This document shows positions 32,936 to 41,763 of a DNA stretch of 64,000 bases, piece by piece (within the stretch, counting starts at the first letter, position 1; every line of letters begins with the position of its first letter). The stretch is from the NCBI RefSeq assembly GCF_052050035.1, contig NZ_CP189882.1, forward strand, positions 3,286,001-3,350,000. Reading direction: 5' to 3'. The translations under genes were made by a program, and so were the position numbers. The notes under the pieces are model-generated. The model did no database searches and had not been told where the DNA came from. It saw nothing but the letters and a program-made list of their open reading frames with translations. This DNA is from Symbiopectobacterium purcellii_A (GTDB taxonomy: Bacteria; Pseudomonadota; Gammaproteobacteria; Enterobacterales; Enterobacteriaceae).

Positions 32936-33081
32936 TAGCGATTCTCATCAGCGGGAGGGGGAGGGTAAATCTCTACAGCCCTGTCGCTCCAGTACCGCCG
33001 CCTAGCCTTTCTTCACATCGCCGCAGGTTAGAAACTTTTTTTTGGGGTTCCCCATACGATGATTAATAGGAGTTTTCGATT
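32936..33081. other. Candidate cos region upstream of terminase
   Basis: Non-coding. GGGAGGGGGAGGGTAAAT (32952-32969) is followed by a GC-rich stretch and ATCGCCGCAGGTTAG, then TTTTTTTTGGGG. The position (between HNH and small terminase) and the G-rich start fit cos sites of HK97-like phages; I cannot identify the cut position. Confidence 0.35.
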
Positions 33082-33555
33082 ATGTCTGGACCACCGAAAA
33101 CCCCGACCCATCTACGTTTGGTGAGGGGTAACCCATCAAAACGCCCGATCAACAAAAATGAGCCGCAACCGACAAAAGGGGTCCCCCCAACGCCGAAGCA
33201 TTTTACCAAGCAAGGTAAGTACTGGTTTAAGCGATTGGGCGATCAATTAGCAGGGATCGGCGTACTCACAGCGCTTGATGGAAAGGCGCTTGAAATGTTG
33301 GTCGACGCCTACGTTGACTATCGACTTATTAAAGAAACGCTGGAGCGCGAGGGCGCGACAAAAGAAATCACCACCACTACTGGTGATGTCAGGGTTAAGC
33401 CGAGCGATTTTTTTGGTGAGAGCCGAGAAGCCAGAAAAGAAGTCCGAGGTTGGCTTCAGGAATTTGGCATGACGCCATCCAGCCGATCAAAAGTAAATGT
33501 GGGTGATCCGGGCGAGAGTGATCCTCTTGCTGAATTTCTTAACGCGAGGGATTAA
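33082..33555 (+). CDS. Small terminase subunit (P27 family)
   Basis: 157 residues: PPKTPTHLRLVRGNPSKRPI, PPTPKHFTKQGKYWFKRLGD, TALDGKALEMLVDAYVDYRL. The P27-type signature is recognisable (LRLVRGNPSKRP near the start, and ALE.LV.AY..Y). It recognises the packaging site and recruits the large subunit. A 1-base overlap with terL (TAATG). Confidence 0.92.
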   Translation: MSGPPKTPTHLRLVRGNPSKRPINKNEPQPTKGVPPTPKHFTKQGKYWFKRLGDQLAGIGVLTALDGKALEMLVDAYVDYRLIKETLEREGATKEITTTTGDVRVKPSDFFGESREARKEVRGWLQEFGMTPSSRSKVNVGDPGESDPLAEFLNARD

Positions 33556-35312
33556 TGGCAAACGTTGCTGATGGTATTCGCTACGCTGAACGTGTCGTGG
33601 CGGGGGATATTATTGCCTGCGAGTACGTGCGCCTGGCATGCCAGCGTTTTCTTGATGACTTAAAGCATGGCGAAGCCCGTAACATTTATTTCAGCGAGCC
33701 ACGCGCACAACACATCCTCAATTTTTATAAGTTCGTACCACACGTTAAGGGCAATCTGGCTGGACAGCCCATCGAATTGATGGACTGGCATGTGTTTATT
33801 CTGATCAATATCTTCGGCTTTGTTATACCGCTGATGGATGAGCAGACCGGGGAGGTCGTGTTACGCAACGATGGCAGCGGACGCCCGGTGATGGTACGCC
33901 GCTTCCGCACTGCCTATAACGAGGTGGCGCGCAAAAACGCCAAATCAACGCTGTCCTCCGGTATTGGCCTGTATATGACTGGCGCTGACAGCGAAGGGGG
34001 TGCCGAGGTCTATTCAGCGGCCACCACGCGCGATCAGGCCCGCATTGTGTTTGAAGATGCGAAAAACATGGTCAAAAAGGCCAAGGCGACGCTCGGCAGG
34101 TTGTTTGAATTCAACAAACTTGCCATTTACCAGGAACAAACAGCGTCAAAGTTTGAGCCGCTCTCATCGGATGCCAACAACCTCGACGGACTCAATATTC
34201 ATTGTGGCATTGTCGATGAGTTGCACGCGCACAAAACCCGCGACGTGTGGGACGTTCTGGAGACGGCAACCGGCGCTCGCCTGCAATCATTACTGTTTGG
34301 CATCACCACGGCGGGGTTCAATAAAGAAGGTATCTGTTACGAACTGCGTGATTACGCCATCAAGGTGTTGCACGGCTATAACAGCGCGGTCGAGGGTGCA
34401 GTAAAGGACGATACGTTTTTTGCCATTATCTACACCCTGGATAAAGACGACGATCCCTTTGATGAGACCGTCTGGCAGAAAGCCAATCCCGGACTTGGCA
34501 TCTGCAAGCGCTGGGATGACCTGCGGCGGCTGGCTAAAAAAGCCAAAGAGCAGGTTTCAGCCCGCGTTAACTTTTTCACCAAGCACATGAATATCTGGGT
34601 GACCGCTGAGTCTGCCTGGATGGACATGATTAAGTGGGAGAAGTGTGAATACCTTGCCCCACAACACGAACTGAAGACCTACCCGATGTGGGTGGGGGTC
34701 GATCTGGCGCATAAAATCGATATTTGTGCCGCCGTCAAACTCTGGCGGGCAAACAATGGCCATGTGCATGCTGATTTTAAGTTCTGGTTACCCGAAGGGC
34801 GGTTGGAGCGATGCTCTGCACAAATGGCGCAGATGTATCGCAAGTGGGCAGATCTCAGCAAGTTAGCGCTGACTGACGGCGACGTTATTGACCATGCACA
34901 AATCAAAGCCGACCTTCTGGAATGGATTAATGGAGAAAACCTGAGAGAGACAGGTTTTGACCCGTGGAGCGCCCTGCAATTCAGCATTGCGATGCGTGAT
35001 GATGGTGTAGCGATGGTGGAAGTCCCTCAAACGGTCAAAAATTTCTCTGAAGCGATGAAAGAGGTTGAAGCGCTGGTTTACGGTGAACGTTTTCACCACA
35101 GCAATCACCCGGTCATGAACTGGATGATGTCGAACGTGACCGTTAAGCCGGATAAACATGACAACATTTTCCCCAACAAATCGACACCCGAAGCCAAAAT
35201 TGACGGTCCCGCCGCATTGTTTACTGCGATGAGTCGGCTACTGGTCAATGGTGGTAATGAAATCGACTTCCTTTCAACGCTCGATCCTGATGAAGACCTG
35301 TTGATGCTATGA
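33555..35312 (+). CDS. Large terminase subunit (HK97 type)
   Basis: 585 residues. Walker A-like EVARKNAKSTLSSG, Walker B LNIHCGIVDELHAHKT, then the coupling motif GITTAGF and a C-terminal nuclease with acidic residues (WVGVDLAHKIDICAAVKL, LTDGDVIDHAQIKADL). Packages DNA into the prohead and cuts it. Length and order match the HK97 family (Terminase_1). No truncation visible. Confidence 0.95.
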   Translation: MANVADGIRYAERVVAGDIIACEYVRLACQRFLDDLKHGEARNIYFSEPRAQHILNFYKFVPHVKGNLAGQPIELMDWHVFILINIFGFVIPLMDEQTGEVVLRNDGSGRPVMVRRFRTAYNEVARKNAKSTLSSGIGLYMTGADSEGGAEVYSAATTRDQARIVFEDAKNMVKKAKATLGRLFEFNKLAIYQEQTASKFEPLSSDANNLDGLNIHCGIVDELHAHKTRDVWDVLETATGARLQSLLFGITTAGFNKEGICYELRDYAIKVLHGYNSAVEGAVKDDTFFAIIYTLDKDDDPFDETVWQKANPGLGICKRWDDLRRLAKKAKEQVSARVNFFTKHMNIWVTAESAWMDMIKWEKCEYLAPQHELKTYPMWVGVDLAHKIDICAAVKLWRANNGHVHADFKFWLPEGRLERCSAQMAQMYRKWADLSKLALTDGDVIDHAQIKADLLEWINGENLRETGFDPWSALQFSIAMRDDGVAMVEVPQTVKNFSEAMKEVEALVYGERFHHSNHPVMNWMMSNVTVKPDKHDNIFPNKSTPEAKIDGPAALFTAMSRLLVNGGNEIDFLSTLDPDEDLLML

Positions 35313-35467
35313 AATCACTGATTACTGATGTTATCGGGCTAGCCGGTTTCGGTTCGCTCACCGCTGGCGTGTATTTGCAATTTGGGGTGTCCGTGGCATT
35401 GATGCTGACTGGTGTCCTGTTGCTTATTTTTGCGCTGCTGGCTGCAAGGGGGAGAAATGCTGCTTGA
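35309..35467 (+). CDS. Small membrane protein between terminase and portal
   Basis: 52 residues: MKSLITDVIGLAGFGSLTAG then VYLQFGVSVALMLTGVLLLI, with one or two membrane helices. The ATG overlaps the terL stop (ATGA) and the end overlaps the portal start. Proteins of this size and place occur in HK97-like phages; function unknown. Confidence 0.65.
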   Translation: MKSLITDVIGLAGFGSLTAGVYLQFGVSVALMLTGVLLLIFALLAARGRNAA

Positions 35468-36686
35468 TGCCTTGTTTCGCAACGAACCGCTGGAGAGTCC
35501 TGCGACACCGATCACCGGTGATGCAGCAGAAACAGACAATATTTTTGGCCGTGACGTTTTTGTGAGTCCCGAAACGGCCATGAAACTGGCTGCGGTTTAT
35601 GCCTGTATCTACGTCATCTCATCAAACATTGCGCAGATGCCCCTGCATGTGATGCGCAAATCAAATAACAAGGTGGAGCCAGCGCGAGATCATCCTGTTT
35701 TTCACCTGGTACATGATGAGCCGAACGACTGGCAGACCAGCTACAAATGGCGCGAGCTGAAACAGCGCCATATCCTCGGTTGGGGAAATGGCTATACCCA
35801 CATAAAGCGCAATCGCAGGGGCGAAGTTATCCAGCTTGAAGCGTGCATGCCGTGGGAAACCACGCTGCTGAATACTGGCGGGCGCTACACCTACGGTGTT
35901 TATAACGACGAAGGTTCATTTGCTATTAGTCCGGAAGATATGGTGCATATTCGGGCGCTGGGCAACGATCAGAAGATGGGCGTCAGCCCTGTACTACAGC
36001 ATGCTGAAACCATCGGCATGGGCATGAGTGGGCAGAAATATACCGAAAATTTCTTCAGTGGAAATGCCCGCCCTGCCGGGATCGTGTCGGTTAAAGGGCC
36101 ACTGAATAAAGACAGCTGGGGGTGGCTGAAAGACCAGTGGCAGAAGGCCACTGCCATGCTGCGCAGCCAGGAAAATAAAACTATGCTGCTGCCTGCTGAC
36201 CTTGACTATAAAGCGCTGACCATTTCTCCGGTCGATGCCCAGATCATCGACATGCTGAAGCTCAATCGCTCGATGATCGCCGGGATATATAACGTACCCG
36301 CACACATGATTAACGATCTGGAAAAGGCGACATTTTCCAACATCACCCAGCAAGCCATCCAGTTTGTGCGTTACACCATGCTGCCCTGGGTGACGAACTG
36401 GGAGCAGGAGCTAAACAGACGTTTGTTTACGCGTTCCGAGAGAGCTGCCGGATATTACACCCGTTTTAACCTCACTGGCCTGCTTCGCGGTACTCCGCAA
36501 GAGCGTGCGCAGTTCTATCACTTTGCTATCACTGATGGCTGGATGAGTCGTAACGAAGCCCGCGCCTTTGAAGACATGAACCCTGTGGATGGGCTGGACG
36601 AAATGCTGGTGAACGTTAATGCAGCCAACCCTGCCAGCGATTTTAAAACCACGAAAAATGATGATGGGGATAACACCAATGAATGA
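35457..36686 (+). CDS. Portal protein (HK97 type)
   Basis: 409 residues. Portal signatures: KLAAVYACIYVISSNIAQMP, VFHLVHDEPNDWQT, WGNGYTHIKRNRRGEV, YNVPAHMINDLEKATFSNI. The ring of portal subunits connects packaging motor, head and tail. Start at 35457 with GGGGGAGAA; an upstream start would overlap the membrane ORF more deeply. Normal length. Confidence 0.94.
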   Translation: MLLDALFRNEPLESPATPITGDAAETDNIFGRDVFVSPETAMKLAAVYACIYVISSNIAQMPLHVMRKSNNKVEPARDHPVFHLVHDEPNDWQTSYKWRELKQRHILGWGNGYTHIKRNRRGEVIQLEACMPWETTLLNTGGRYTYGVYNDEGSFAISPEDMVHIRALGNDQKMGVSPVLQHAETIGMGMSGQKYTENFFSGNARPAGIVSVKGPLNKDSWGWLKDQWQKATAMLRSQENKTMLLPADLDYKALTISPVDAQIIDMLKLNRSMIAGIYNVPAHMINDLEKATFSNITQQAIQFVRYTMLPWVTNWEQELNRRLFTRSERAAGYYTRFNLTGLLRGTPQERAQFYHFAITDGWMSRNEARAFEDMNPVDGLDEMLVNVNAANPASDFKTTKNDDGDNTNE

Positions 36687-37278
36687 TCGTGAATTGCGTT
36701 GCTATAGCGGCGAAGTTCGCACCGAACAGACGGGGGACGGACCAGCATACATTATCGGTTACGGCTCTGTTTTCAATTCCCGATCCGAACCGCTATGGGG
36801 TTTTCGGGAAATCATCAAGCCGGGGGCGTTTGACGATGTGCTGAACGACGATGTGCGAGCGCTGTTCAACCACGATGCCAATTTTATTCTTGGTCGCTCA
36901 ACAGCAGGAACACTGTTTGTGGCTGTTGATGATAAAGGGTTGCGCTATGACATTACCGCGCCCGATACGCAGACGATCCGCGATCTGGTTTTGTCACCCA
37001 TGGCTCGCGGCGATATCAGCCAGTCCTCCTTTGCTTTCCGTGTCGCTCGTGACGGGGAGCACTGGTACGAAGACGAAGAGGGGATTGTTCTTCGTGAAAT
37101 CACCAAGGTTTCCCGACTATTCGATGTCAGCCCGGTGACGTACCCGGCGTATCAAGAGGCCGATTCCGCGCTGCGTTCTATGGCGGCATGGCAGGAGGCG
37201 CGTGATAGCGGCGCAATACAGAAAGCTATCAATGAAAAAATGGCGCGTGAGCGTCTCCTTAATTTGATAAATGCGTGA
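36679..37278 (+). CDS. Prohead serine protease (HK97 type)
   Basis: 199 residues. H in VRALFNHDANFILGR and S in MARGDISQSSFAFRV are the catalytic residues of the S78 family, with the conserved VSPVTYPAY motif later. It processes the capsid precursor. It overlaps the portal gene by 8 bases. Confidence 0.93.
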   Translation: MNDRELRCYSGEVRTEQTGDGPAYIIGYGSVFNSRSEPLWGFREIIKPGAFDDVLNDDVRALFNHDANFILGRSTAGTLFVAVDDKGLRYDITAPDTQTIRDLVLSPMARGDISQSSFAFRVARDGEHWYEDEEGIVLREITKVSRLFDVSPVTYPAYQEADSALRSMAAWQEARDSGAIQKAINEKMARERLLNLINA

Positions 37279-37286
37279 GGAAAGAC

Positions 37287-38507
37287 ATGAAATATCATGA
37301 ACTGAAGCAAAAACGTAACACCATCGCCACCGATATGCGCGCCCTGCATGACAAAATCGGTGAAAACACATGGACTGATGAGCAGCGTACTGAGTGGAAT
37401 AAAGCCAAGTCTGAACTGGACGGTCTGGATGCGCAGATTGCTCGTGAAGACGAGTTGCGCCGTCAAGATCAGTTGTATGTTAATGACAACGAGCAGGAAC
37501 AGCGCCAGCAAAATAATGGCGATCCGGCTGCGCAAGCTCAAGAAAAACGCGTTGCTGCGTTCGATCGCTTCCTGCGTAATGGTTTTGCCGAATTAACCAG
37601 TGAAGAACGCCAGGCATTGAAAGAATTGCGCGCTCAGGGCACTACGCCAGATGCAAAGGGTGGCTACACCGTCCCAACGCAGATGCTGAATAAGATTGTC
37701 GATTCAATGAAGGCTTACGGCGGCATTGCCAGCGTAGCGCAGATTCTCAACACATCTAATGGTCAGGACATCACCTGGTCAACGTCTGACGGCACTTCTG
37801 AAGAAGGCGAATTGCTGGGTGAAAATACCGAGGCATCGGAAGAAGATGTGAGCTTTGGTACAGCGATCTTGGGTGCAAAAAAACTGTCATCCAAAATCAT
37901 TCGCGTCTCTAATGAATTACTGCAAGATAGCGGTGTTGATATTGAAGCCTATTTAGCTGGGCGCATCGGGCAGCGCATTGGGCGCGGTGAGGCCAAATAT
38001 CTGGTACAAGGGACGGGCGCTGGTGCTCCGGTTCAACCGAAAGGACTTGTAACGTCCGTGACGGGGACGGTTAATACCGCTGCCGCTGCTGCATTTACAT
38101 GGAAAGAGATGAATAGCCTCAAGCACGCCATTGACCCCGCGTATCGAGGTGGACCTAAATACCGCTGGGCGTTCAACGATTCAACACTCCAAATCATCGA
38201 AGAGATGGTTGATGATCAGAAGCGCCCGCTATGGCTTCCTGATATCGTCGGCGGTTCTCCCGCTACGATTCTGAACATTCCATACGTTATCGATCAGGCT
38301 ATCGGCAGCATTGCAGCGGGTAAAAAGTTCGCATTCCTGGGAGATTTTAACCGCTTCATCATCCGCCGAATCACGTACATGACGCTTAAGCGCCTGGTTG
38401 AACGCTACGCTGAGTACGACCAGACTGCATTCCTCGCGTTCCATCGCTTTGACTGCGTACTGGAAGATGTCGCGGCTATTAAGGCGCTGGTGGGCAAGCC
38501 CGCATAA
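37287..38507 (+). CDS. Major capsid protein (HK97 fold)
   Basis: 406 residues. The N-terminal about 100 residues form a helical delta-domain (KYHELKQKRNTIATDMRALH); the cleavage site is probably near GTTPDAKGGYTVPT. The core shows QDITWSTSDGTSEEGELLGE, FGTAILGAKKLSSKIIRVSN, and the FLGDFNRFIIRRIT motif of the HK97-fold capsids. A ribosome site GAGGAAAG precedes the ATG. An intrinsic terminator follows. Confidence 0.95.
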   Translation: MKYHELKQKRNTIATDMRALHDKIGENTWTDEQRTEWNKAKSELDGLDAQIAREDELRRQDQLYVNDNEQEQRQQNNGDPAAQAQEKRVAAFDRFLRNGFAELTSEERQALKELRAQGTTPDAKGGYTVPTQMLNKIVDSMKAYGGIASVAQILNTSNGQDITWSTSDGTSEEGELLGENTEASEEDVSFGTAILGAKKLSSKIIRVSNELLQDSGVDIEAYLAGRIGQRIGRGEAKYLVQGTGAGAPVQPKGLVTSVTGTVNTAAAAAFTWKEMNSLKHAIDPAYRGGPKYRWAFNDSTLQIIEEMVDDQKRPLWLPDIVGGSPATILNIPYVIDQAIGSIAAGKKFAFLGDFNRFIIRRITYMTLKRLVERYAEYDQTAFLAFHRFDCVLEDVAAIKALVGKPA

Positions 38508-38534
38508 GGCACAATCACTGTACTGACAACGTTT

Positions 38535-38553
38535 ACCGCTTAGGCGGTTTTTT
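38535..38553 (+). terminator. Intrinsic terminator after capsid gene
   Basis: ACCGC and GCGGT pair around TTAG, followed by TTTTT. It separates head from connector genes. Confidence 0.65.
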
Positions 38554-38596
38554 CATGACCGCAATCTGGTAACGGGTTGCGGGCGGAGTGCTTTCT

Positions 38597-38896
38597 ATGG
38601 TCCCAACGATTGATGAATTGCGCAATCAGTGCCGAATAGACAGCGATGACGCTACCGAAGACCAGATGCTTACGCTTTACTGTTTGGCGGCAAAGGGAAG
38701 GGCCGAGAATTATATTAACCGTAAGTTATATGATGCTGCGGTGCCTGAAAACGAAAGTGAGGGGCTGGTGATCTCGTCGGATATTAAACTGGCGCTGATG
38801 CTTGCGGTTGGGTTTTGGTATGAAAATCGTGAGGCGCAGAGCCTGCCAGCGGGATTTTTCTCAATACTGCAACCTTACAGGTTTATTCCGCTATGA
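38597..38896 (+). CDS. Head-tail connector (gp6-like)
   Basis: 99 residues: MVPTIDELRNQCRIDSDDAT, with DQMLTLYCLAAKGRAENYIN and a helical core KLALMLAVGFWYENREA. The pattern (LR.QCRID.DD.T.D..L..Y..AA....E.Y..R) is that of HK97 gp6-like adaptors. It overlaps the next gene by 4 bases. A second gp6-like gene is at 39187. Confidence 0.85.
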   Translation: MVPTIDELRNQCRIDSDDATEDQMLTLYCLAAKGRAENYINRKLYDAAVPENESEGLVISSDIKLALMLAVGFWYENREAQSLPAGFFSILQPYRFIPL

Positions 38897-39099
38897 ACAT
38901 CGGAAAAATGCGCCACCGCGTCACCATCCAGAACTTCACCACAACACGCGATGCCAGCGGGCAACTCATCAAGACGTGGTTTGATGCTGCTACTGTGTGG
39001 GCCGAGGTCGCACCTATAAGCGGACGTGAGCTGGTGGCTTCAGGGGCGGTATCTGCCCGGCGATACGGTCACATGGGGTGGTTCACTCTGGCATTGTGA
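38893..39099 (+). pseudogene. Head-tail adaptor gene, 5' part only
   Basis: The N-terminal about 52 residues match head-tail joining proteins: MNIGKMRHRVTIQNFTTTRD, WFDAATVWAEVAPISGREL. A normal protein is about 110 residues; here, after VASGAVSARR, the frame enters unrelated sequence and stops. The join near 39050 leads into another gene's 3' end in a different frame. The intact gene at 39520 probably provides the function. Confidence 0.8.
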
Positions 39100-39190
39100 T
39101 ACCAAGACTCAGGATAAGCCTGGTGAGACCGGTTCTTCCGGATGGACGCTAGCTGCGAAGCGTGGGCGAGACGGGAGGGATAAAACGTGA
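39059..39190 (+). pseudogene. 3' fragment with a small carbohydrate-binding-like domain
   Basis: In the frame that ends at the TGA overlapping the next start (GTGA), the sequence reads GDTVTWGGSLWHCDTKT, then KPGETGSSGWTLAAKRGRDG. The G.TVTWGGSLW.C ... GW.L..KRGRDG pattern is a small Trp-rich domain found at the C-terminus of several phage virion proteins. Its 5' part has been lost at the junction with the truncated adaptor gene. Confidence 0.6.
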
Positions 39191-39510
39191 TTGAGTTGGT
39201 TACTTTGTCACAGGCAAAAGAGCACTTGCACATTGATGATGACTCCAGTGATGACGATCTGCTTCTGAAAATTCAGTCCGGTAGCGCGGCGATCCTGTCT
39301 TATATCCAGGGTAGCCGGGAACGGGTTGTCGAAGGTGATCGCCTGGTTGAAGGAGAGCCACTAAAGAGAGTACAGGCCGCGCTACTGGTATTACTTGGAT
39401 ACCTTGACCGAAATCGCAGCGGAGAAGAGGAAGAGAAACTGAATCAGGGGGAACTCCCGTTCTCTGTGACGATGCTTATTTACGATCTCCGACGACCAAC
39501 GATTATTTAG
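39187..39510 (+). CDS. Head-tail connector (gp6-like), second copy
   Basis: 107 residues: IELVTLSQAKEHLHIDDDSS, DDLLLKIQSGSAAILSYIQG, VQAALLVLLGYLDRNRSGEE. The L.QAK.HL.ID...DD..L...I..A...I..Y pattern is typical of phage gp6-like connectors. The start is a GTG overlapping the upstream stop. The protein is distant from the first connector (38597), so it is not a recent duplicate but another lineage. Confidence 0.88.
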   Translation: MIELVTLSQAKEHLHIDDDSSDDDLLLKIQSGSAAILSYIQGSRERVVEGDRLVEGEPLKRVQAALLVLLGYLDRNRSGEEEEKLNQGELPFSVTMLIYDLRRPTII

Positions 39511-39519
39511 GGAGGAATT

Positions 39520-39849
39520 ATGCTGGCAGGACGACTGCGTCACCGCGTCACCCTGCGTCGCGTCGCGATTGAGCGTTCCCCGCTATCAGGGGCGGAGCAA
39601 CACCGTGCGCAAGAGGTTGCATCGGTATGGTGTCAGGTTGAACCGATATCGAACAGAAAAATTCGCACCGCTGATCAGCAACGCGTCGTCAATACGGTGC
39701 TCTTTACCCTGCGTCCACGCACTGATGTCGAGGTTGACTGGCAGGTTGTCTGGCAGGGGAGAGTGTTGACGGTTACCGCGACAGACAGGAGCCAGCGCGA
39801 TCGGCTGGTATTACGTGCAGAAGGAGACGGTAGACATGATCGAGTTTGA
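39520..39849 (+). CDS. Head-tail adaptor
   Basis: 109 residues: MLAGRLRHRVTLRRVAIERS, ASVWCQVEPISNRKIRTADQ, DVEVDWQVVWQGRVLTVTAT. Full-length member of the head-tail joining family, with RHRVTL at the N-terminus and VWQGRVLTV at the C-terminus. It closes the head and links it to the tail. A good ribosome site AGGGAGGAATT. Confidence 0.88.
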   Translation: MLAGRLRHRVTLRRVAIERSPLSGAEQHRAQEVASVWCQVEPISNRKIRTADQQRVVNTVLFTLRPRTDVEVDWQVVWQGRVLTVTATDRSQRDRLVLRAEGDGRHDRV

Positions 39850-40225
39850 ACTCACCAGGGATTTACAGCGTTTGACTAGGCTGACCGTCTGGCCGCTGCT
39901 GTTGCCCGAGCATGCACAGGAAGGCATAACGTTACTACGGGTTAGCGATGCCAAAGTTGATACCGGTCTGGCGCAAACCGCGCTGGTTGAAGGGCGGTTT
40001 CAGGTGACGTTCGTTCTTGTCGATGACTACGAGCGTTTACTCCGCCTGGACAATATCGTCCGTCAGGCATGGGAAAGTGTGCAACAGGGTGCGATCGGCG
40101 ATTGGCCGGTTCAGGCAGTCAGACGTGGCACTGTCCATCAGGATATGACGCCACTGGCAAATAATCATAAACAGTACCGTTTGATCAGAGATTTCATCAT
40201 TGTCTATCCCGAGGATGCAACATGA
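39836..40225 (+). CDS. Probable tail completion / terminator protein
   Basis: 129 residues: MIEFELTRDLQRLTRLTVWP, VSDAKVDTGLAQTALVEGRF. Position between adaptor and HK97 gp10-like gene, size and overlap with both neighbours fit a tail completion or neck protein. A family match (DUF3168-like or other) is not certain. Confidence 0.6.
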   Translation: MIEFELTRDLQRLTRLTVWPLLLPEHAQEGITLLRVSDAKVDTGLAQTALVEGRFQVTFVLVDDYERLLRLDNIVRQAWESVQQGAIGDWPVQAVRRGTVHQDMTPLANNHKQYRLIRDFIIVYPEDAT

Positions 40226-40614
40226 TAACAATGCAGCTAAATGGACTGGAGGTGCTGCGCCAACAGCTTGAAGCACTACAGAGTGATGTATCGACAAAAA
40301 TCCTGCGTCAGGCAGGACGGGCAGCGTTGGCACCGGTTCAGGCCGATATGCGCCAACATGCCGGTTTTGACGCTGAGAGTCACGATGTCCACATGCGCGA
40401 CAGTATCAAGATACGCAGCACTACCGGCGGGCGGGCGCAGGTCACGTTACGGGTTGGCCCCGGTAAAAAACACCGCATAAAAGCGCTGGCGCAGGAATGG
40501 GGTACCGTGAAGCAGGTCGCCCAACCCTTTATCCGTCCTTCGCTGGATTATGAGAAGTCCCAGGTTTTACGACTGCTGGCGGCTGAGATCCGCCGGGCGC
40601 TGGAAAATCGATAG
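40222..40614 (+). CDS. HK97 gp10-like neck/tail protein
   Basis: 130 residues: LNGLEVLRQQLEALQSDVST, KILRQAGRAALAPVQADMRQ, EWGTVKQVAQPFIRPSLD. The EWGT...P.FIRP motif and the AGRAA..PV pattern are typical of the HK97 gp10 family, which sits in the connector and affects tail joining. Start ATGA overlap with the upstream gene. Confidence 0.9.
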   Translation: MITMQLNGLEVLRQQLEALQSDVSTKILRQAGRAALAPVQADMRQHAGFDAESHDVHMRDSIKIRSTTGGRAQVTLRVGPGKKHRIKALAQEWGTVKQVAQPFIRPSLDYEKSQVLRLLAAEIRRALENR

Positions 40615-40647
40615 TCCCTATTTCCCCTTATATTGAGAGAACACACT

Positions 40648-41166
40648 ATGCCGACAAAAACCTCGCCGGAATATGCCACTCTGCCCGACAGCACTGTTGT
40701 AAAGTACGGTGCCATCGGCGCAGCAGTGACGGCTATGAAAGCCCTGACAAATTGCAAAGCGATTGGAGCGACCGGCCAAACAGGCGGCTATATCGACTGT
40801 ACGACGTTGCTTGATACCAGCAAGCAGTTTATTTCCGATTTACCGGAAGGCCCGGAAAAATCCCTGGTGTTTATTGATAACCCTGAGGATGCGGATTTTG
40901 CTGCATTTCTGACGGCGGCGCAAAAACGGGAAACCGTGCAGTTTTACATTGAATTACCGAACAAACGGACAGCCACCATGATACTGGCGTTATCGGGTTG
41001 GGAAACGAATGAAATCAGCGCCCCTTCCAGTGAGGTCATTCAGATCACCGTTAAAGGTAAGCAAAACACGCTGAACTGGGGAACAAAGACAACGCCCCCC
41101 TCTGGCGGCACAGGTGGTAAAGGCACAGGTGGTAAAGGCACAGGTGGTGCAGGAGATGGCGTATGA
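40648..41166 (+). CDS. Major tail tube protein
   Basis: 172 residues: MPTKTSPEYATLPDSTVVKY, ATGQTGGYIDCTTLLDTSKQ, WETNEISAPSSEVIQITVKG. Matches small lambda V-type tube proteins. The C-terminus is a Gly/Thr-rich tail from three 15-base tandem repeats (41106-41150, encoding GTGGK units). It polymerises into the tail tube. Confidence 0.85.
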   Translation: MPTKTSPEYATLPDSTVVKYGAIGAAVTAMKALTNCKAIGATGQTGGYIDCTTLLDTSKQFISDLPEGPEKSLVFIDNPEDADFAAFLTAAQKRETVQFYIELPNKRTATMILALSGWETNEISAPSSEVIQITVKGKQNTLNWGTKTTPPSGGTGGKGTGGKGTGGAGDGV

Positions 41167-41528
41167 AGCAGACCGTTTACACCGACAACCTGAAAATGTC
41201 GTTACTCAAACCGCTGAACACGGCGCAGGAATGTGAATTGTTAGGCGGGCGCTATTTTATCCGCCGTCTGTCCGCGCTGGCATTGCTTGAGCAGGAAGAG
41301 AAAGCGACGCAGGCGTTTGAGGCGGGGGATATGCGTCAGGCGTCGTTTCTGAACGTGCAGATGCTGCTGGATTGCCTGTGTGATCCCGAAGGGCTGCCGA
41401 TACCGCCTGATGCCCTGCCGACGGCTGATGCACTGATGGCGGCGCACGATAACGGCACGTTGCTGGATGCCATTGCCACGGTCAAACGTCATGCGGTGGG
41501 GTCACTGGAGGACGCGCAAAAAAACTGA
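41163..41528 (+). CDS. Tail assembly chaperone G
   Basis: 121 residues: MKQTVYTDNLKMSLLKPLNT, AQECELLGGRYFIRRLSALA, LLDCLCDPEGLPIPPDALPT. Position between tube and tape measure and size fit lambda gpG. The last codons contain A AAA AAC (GCG CAA AAA AAC TGA), the canonical -1 slippery site, so part of the product would be extended into T (see 41163-41761). Confidence 0.88.
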   Translation: MKQTVYTDNLKMSLLKPLNTAQECELLGGRYFIRRLSALALLEQEEKATQAFEAGDMRQASFLNVQMLLDCLCDPEGLPIPPDALPTADALMAAHDNGTLLDAIATVKRHAVGSLEDAQKN

Positions 41529-41761
41529 CCGACTCGCCCTGGCTCTATTTTCTGTTTCAACTGGCAGAGCGCCTGGGCGAGGCAGACATTCGCAAACTGG
41601 CGGCGCTACCCGCTTCCCAGCTTCTCCACTGGCAGGCGTATTTCCTGCTGCAGGCAGCACCGCATGACCCCATACCTGTAAACAAGACTTCCCCCCCGGC
41701 GCAGCCTGCCGTCTCTAACATTGAGGCGCAATGTGCTGCCGTAATGCGAGCGTTAGGATAA
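41163..41761 (+). CDS. Tail assembly chaperone GT by -1 frameshift
   Basis: At the A AAA AAC heptamer (41518-41524) a -1 shift gives QKNLTDSPWLYFLFQLAERL and then GEADIRKLAALPASQLLHWQ, up to the TAA at 41759-41761. The T extension has the usual W..Y..L...AER.....I..LP..Q...W..Y pattern. G and GT bind the tape measure during tail assembly in lambda-type phages. Confidence 0.85.
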
Positions 41762-41763
41762 CG

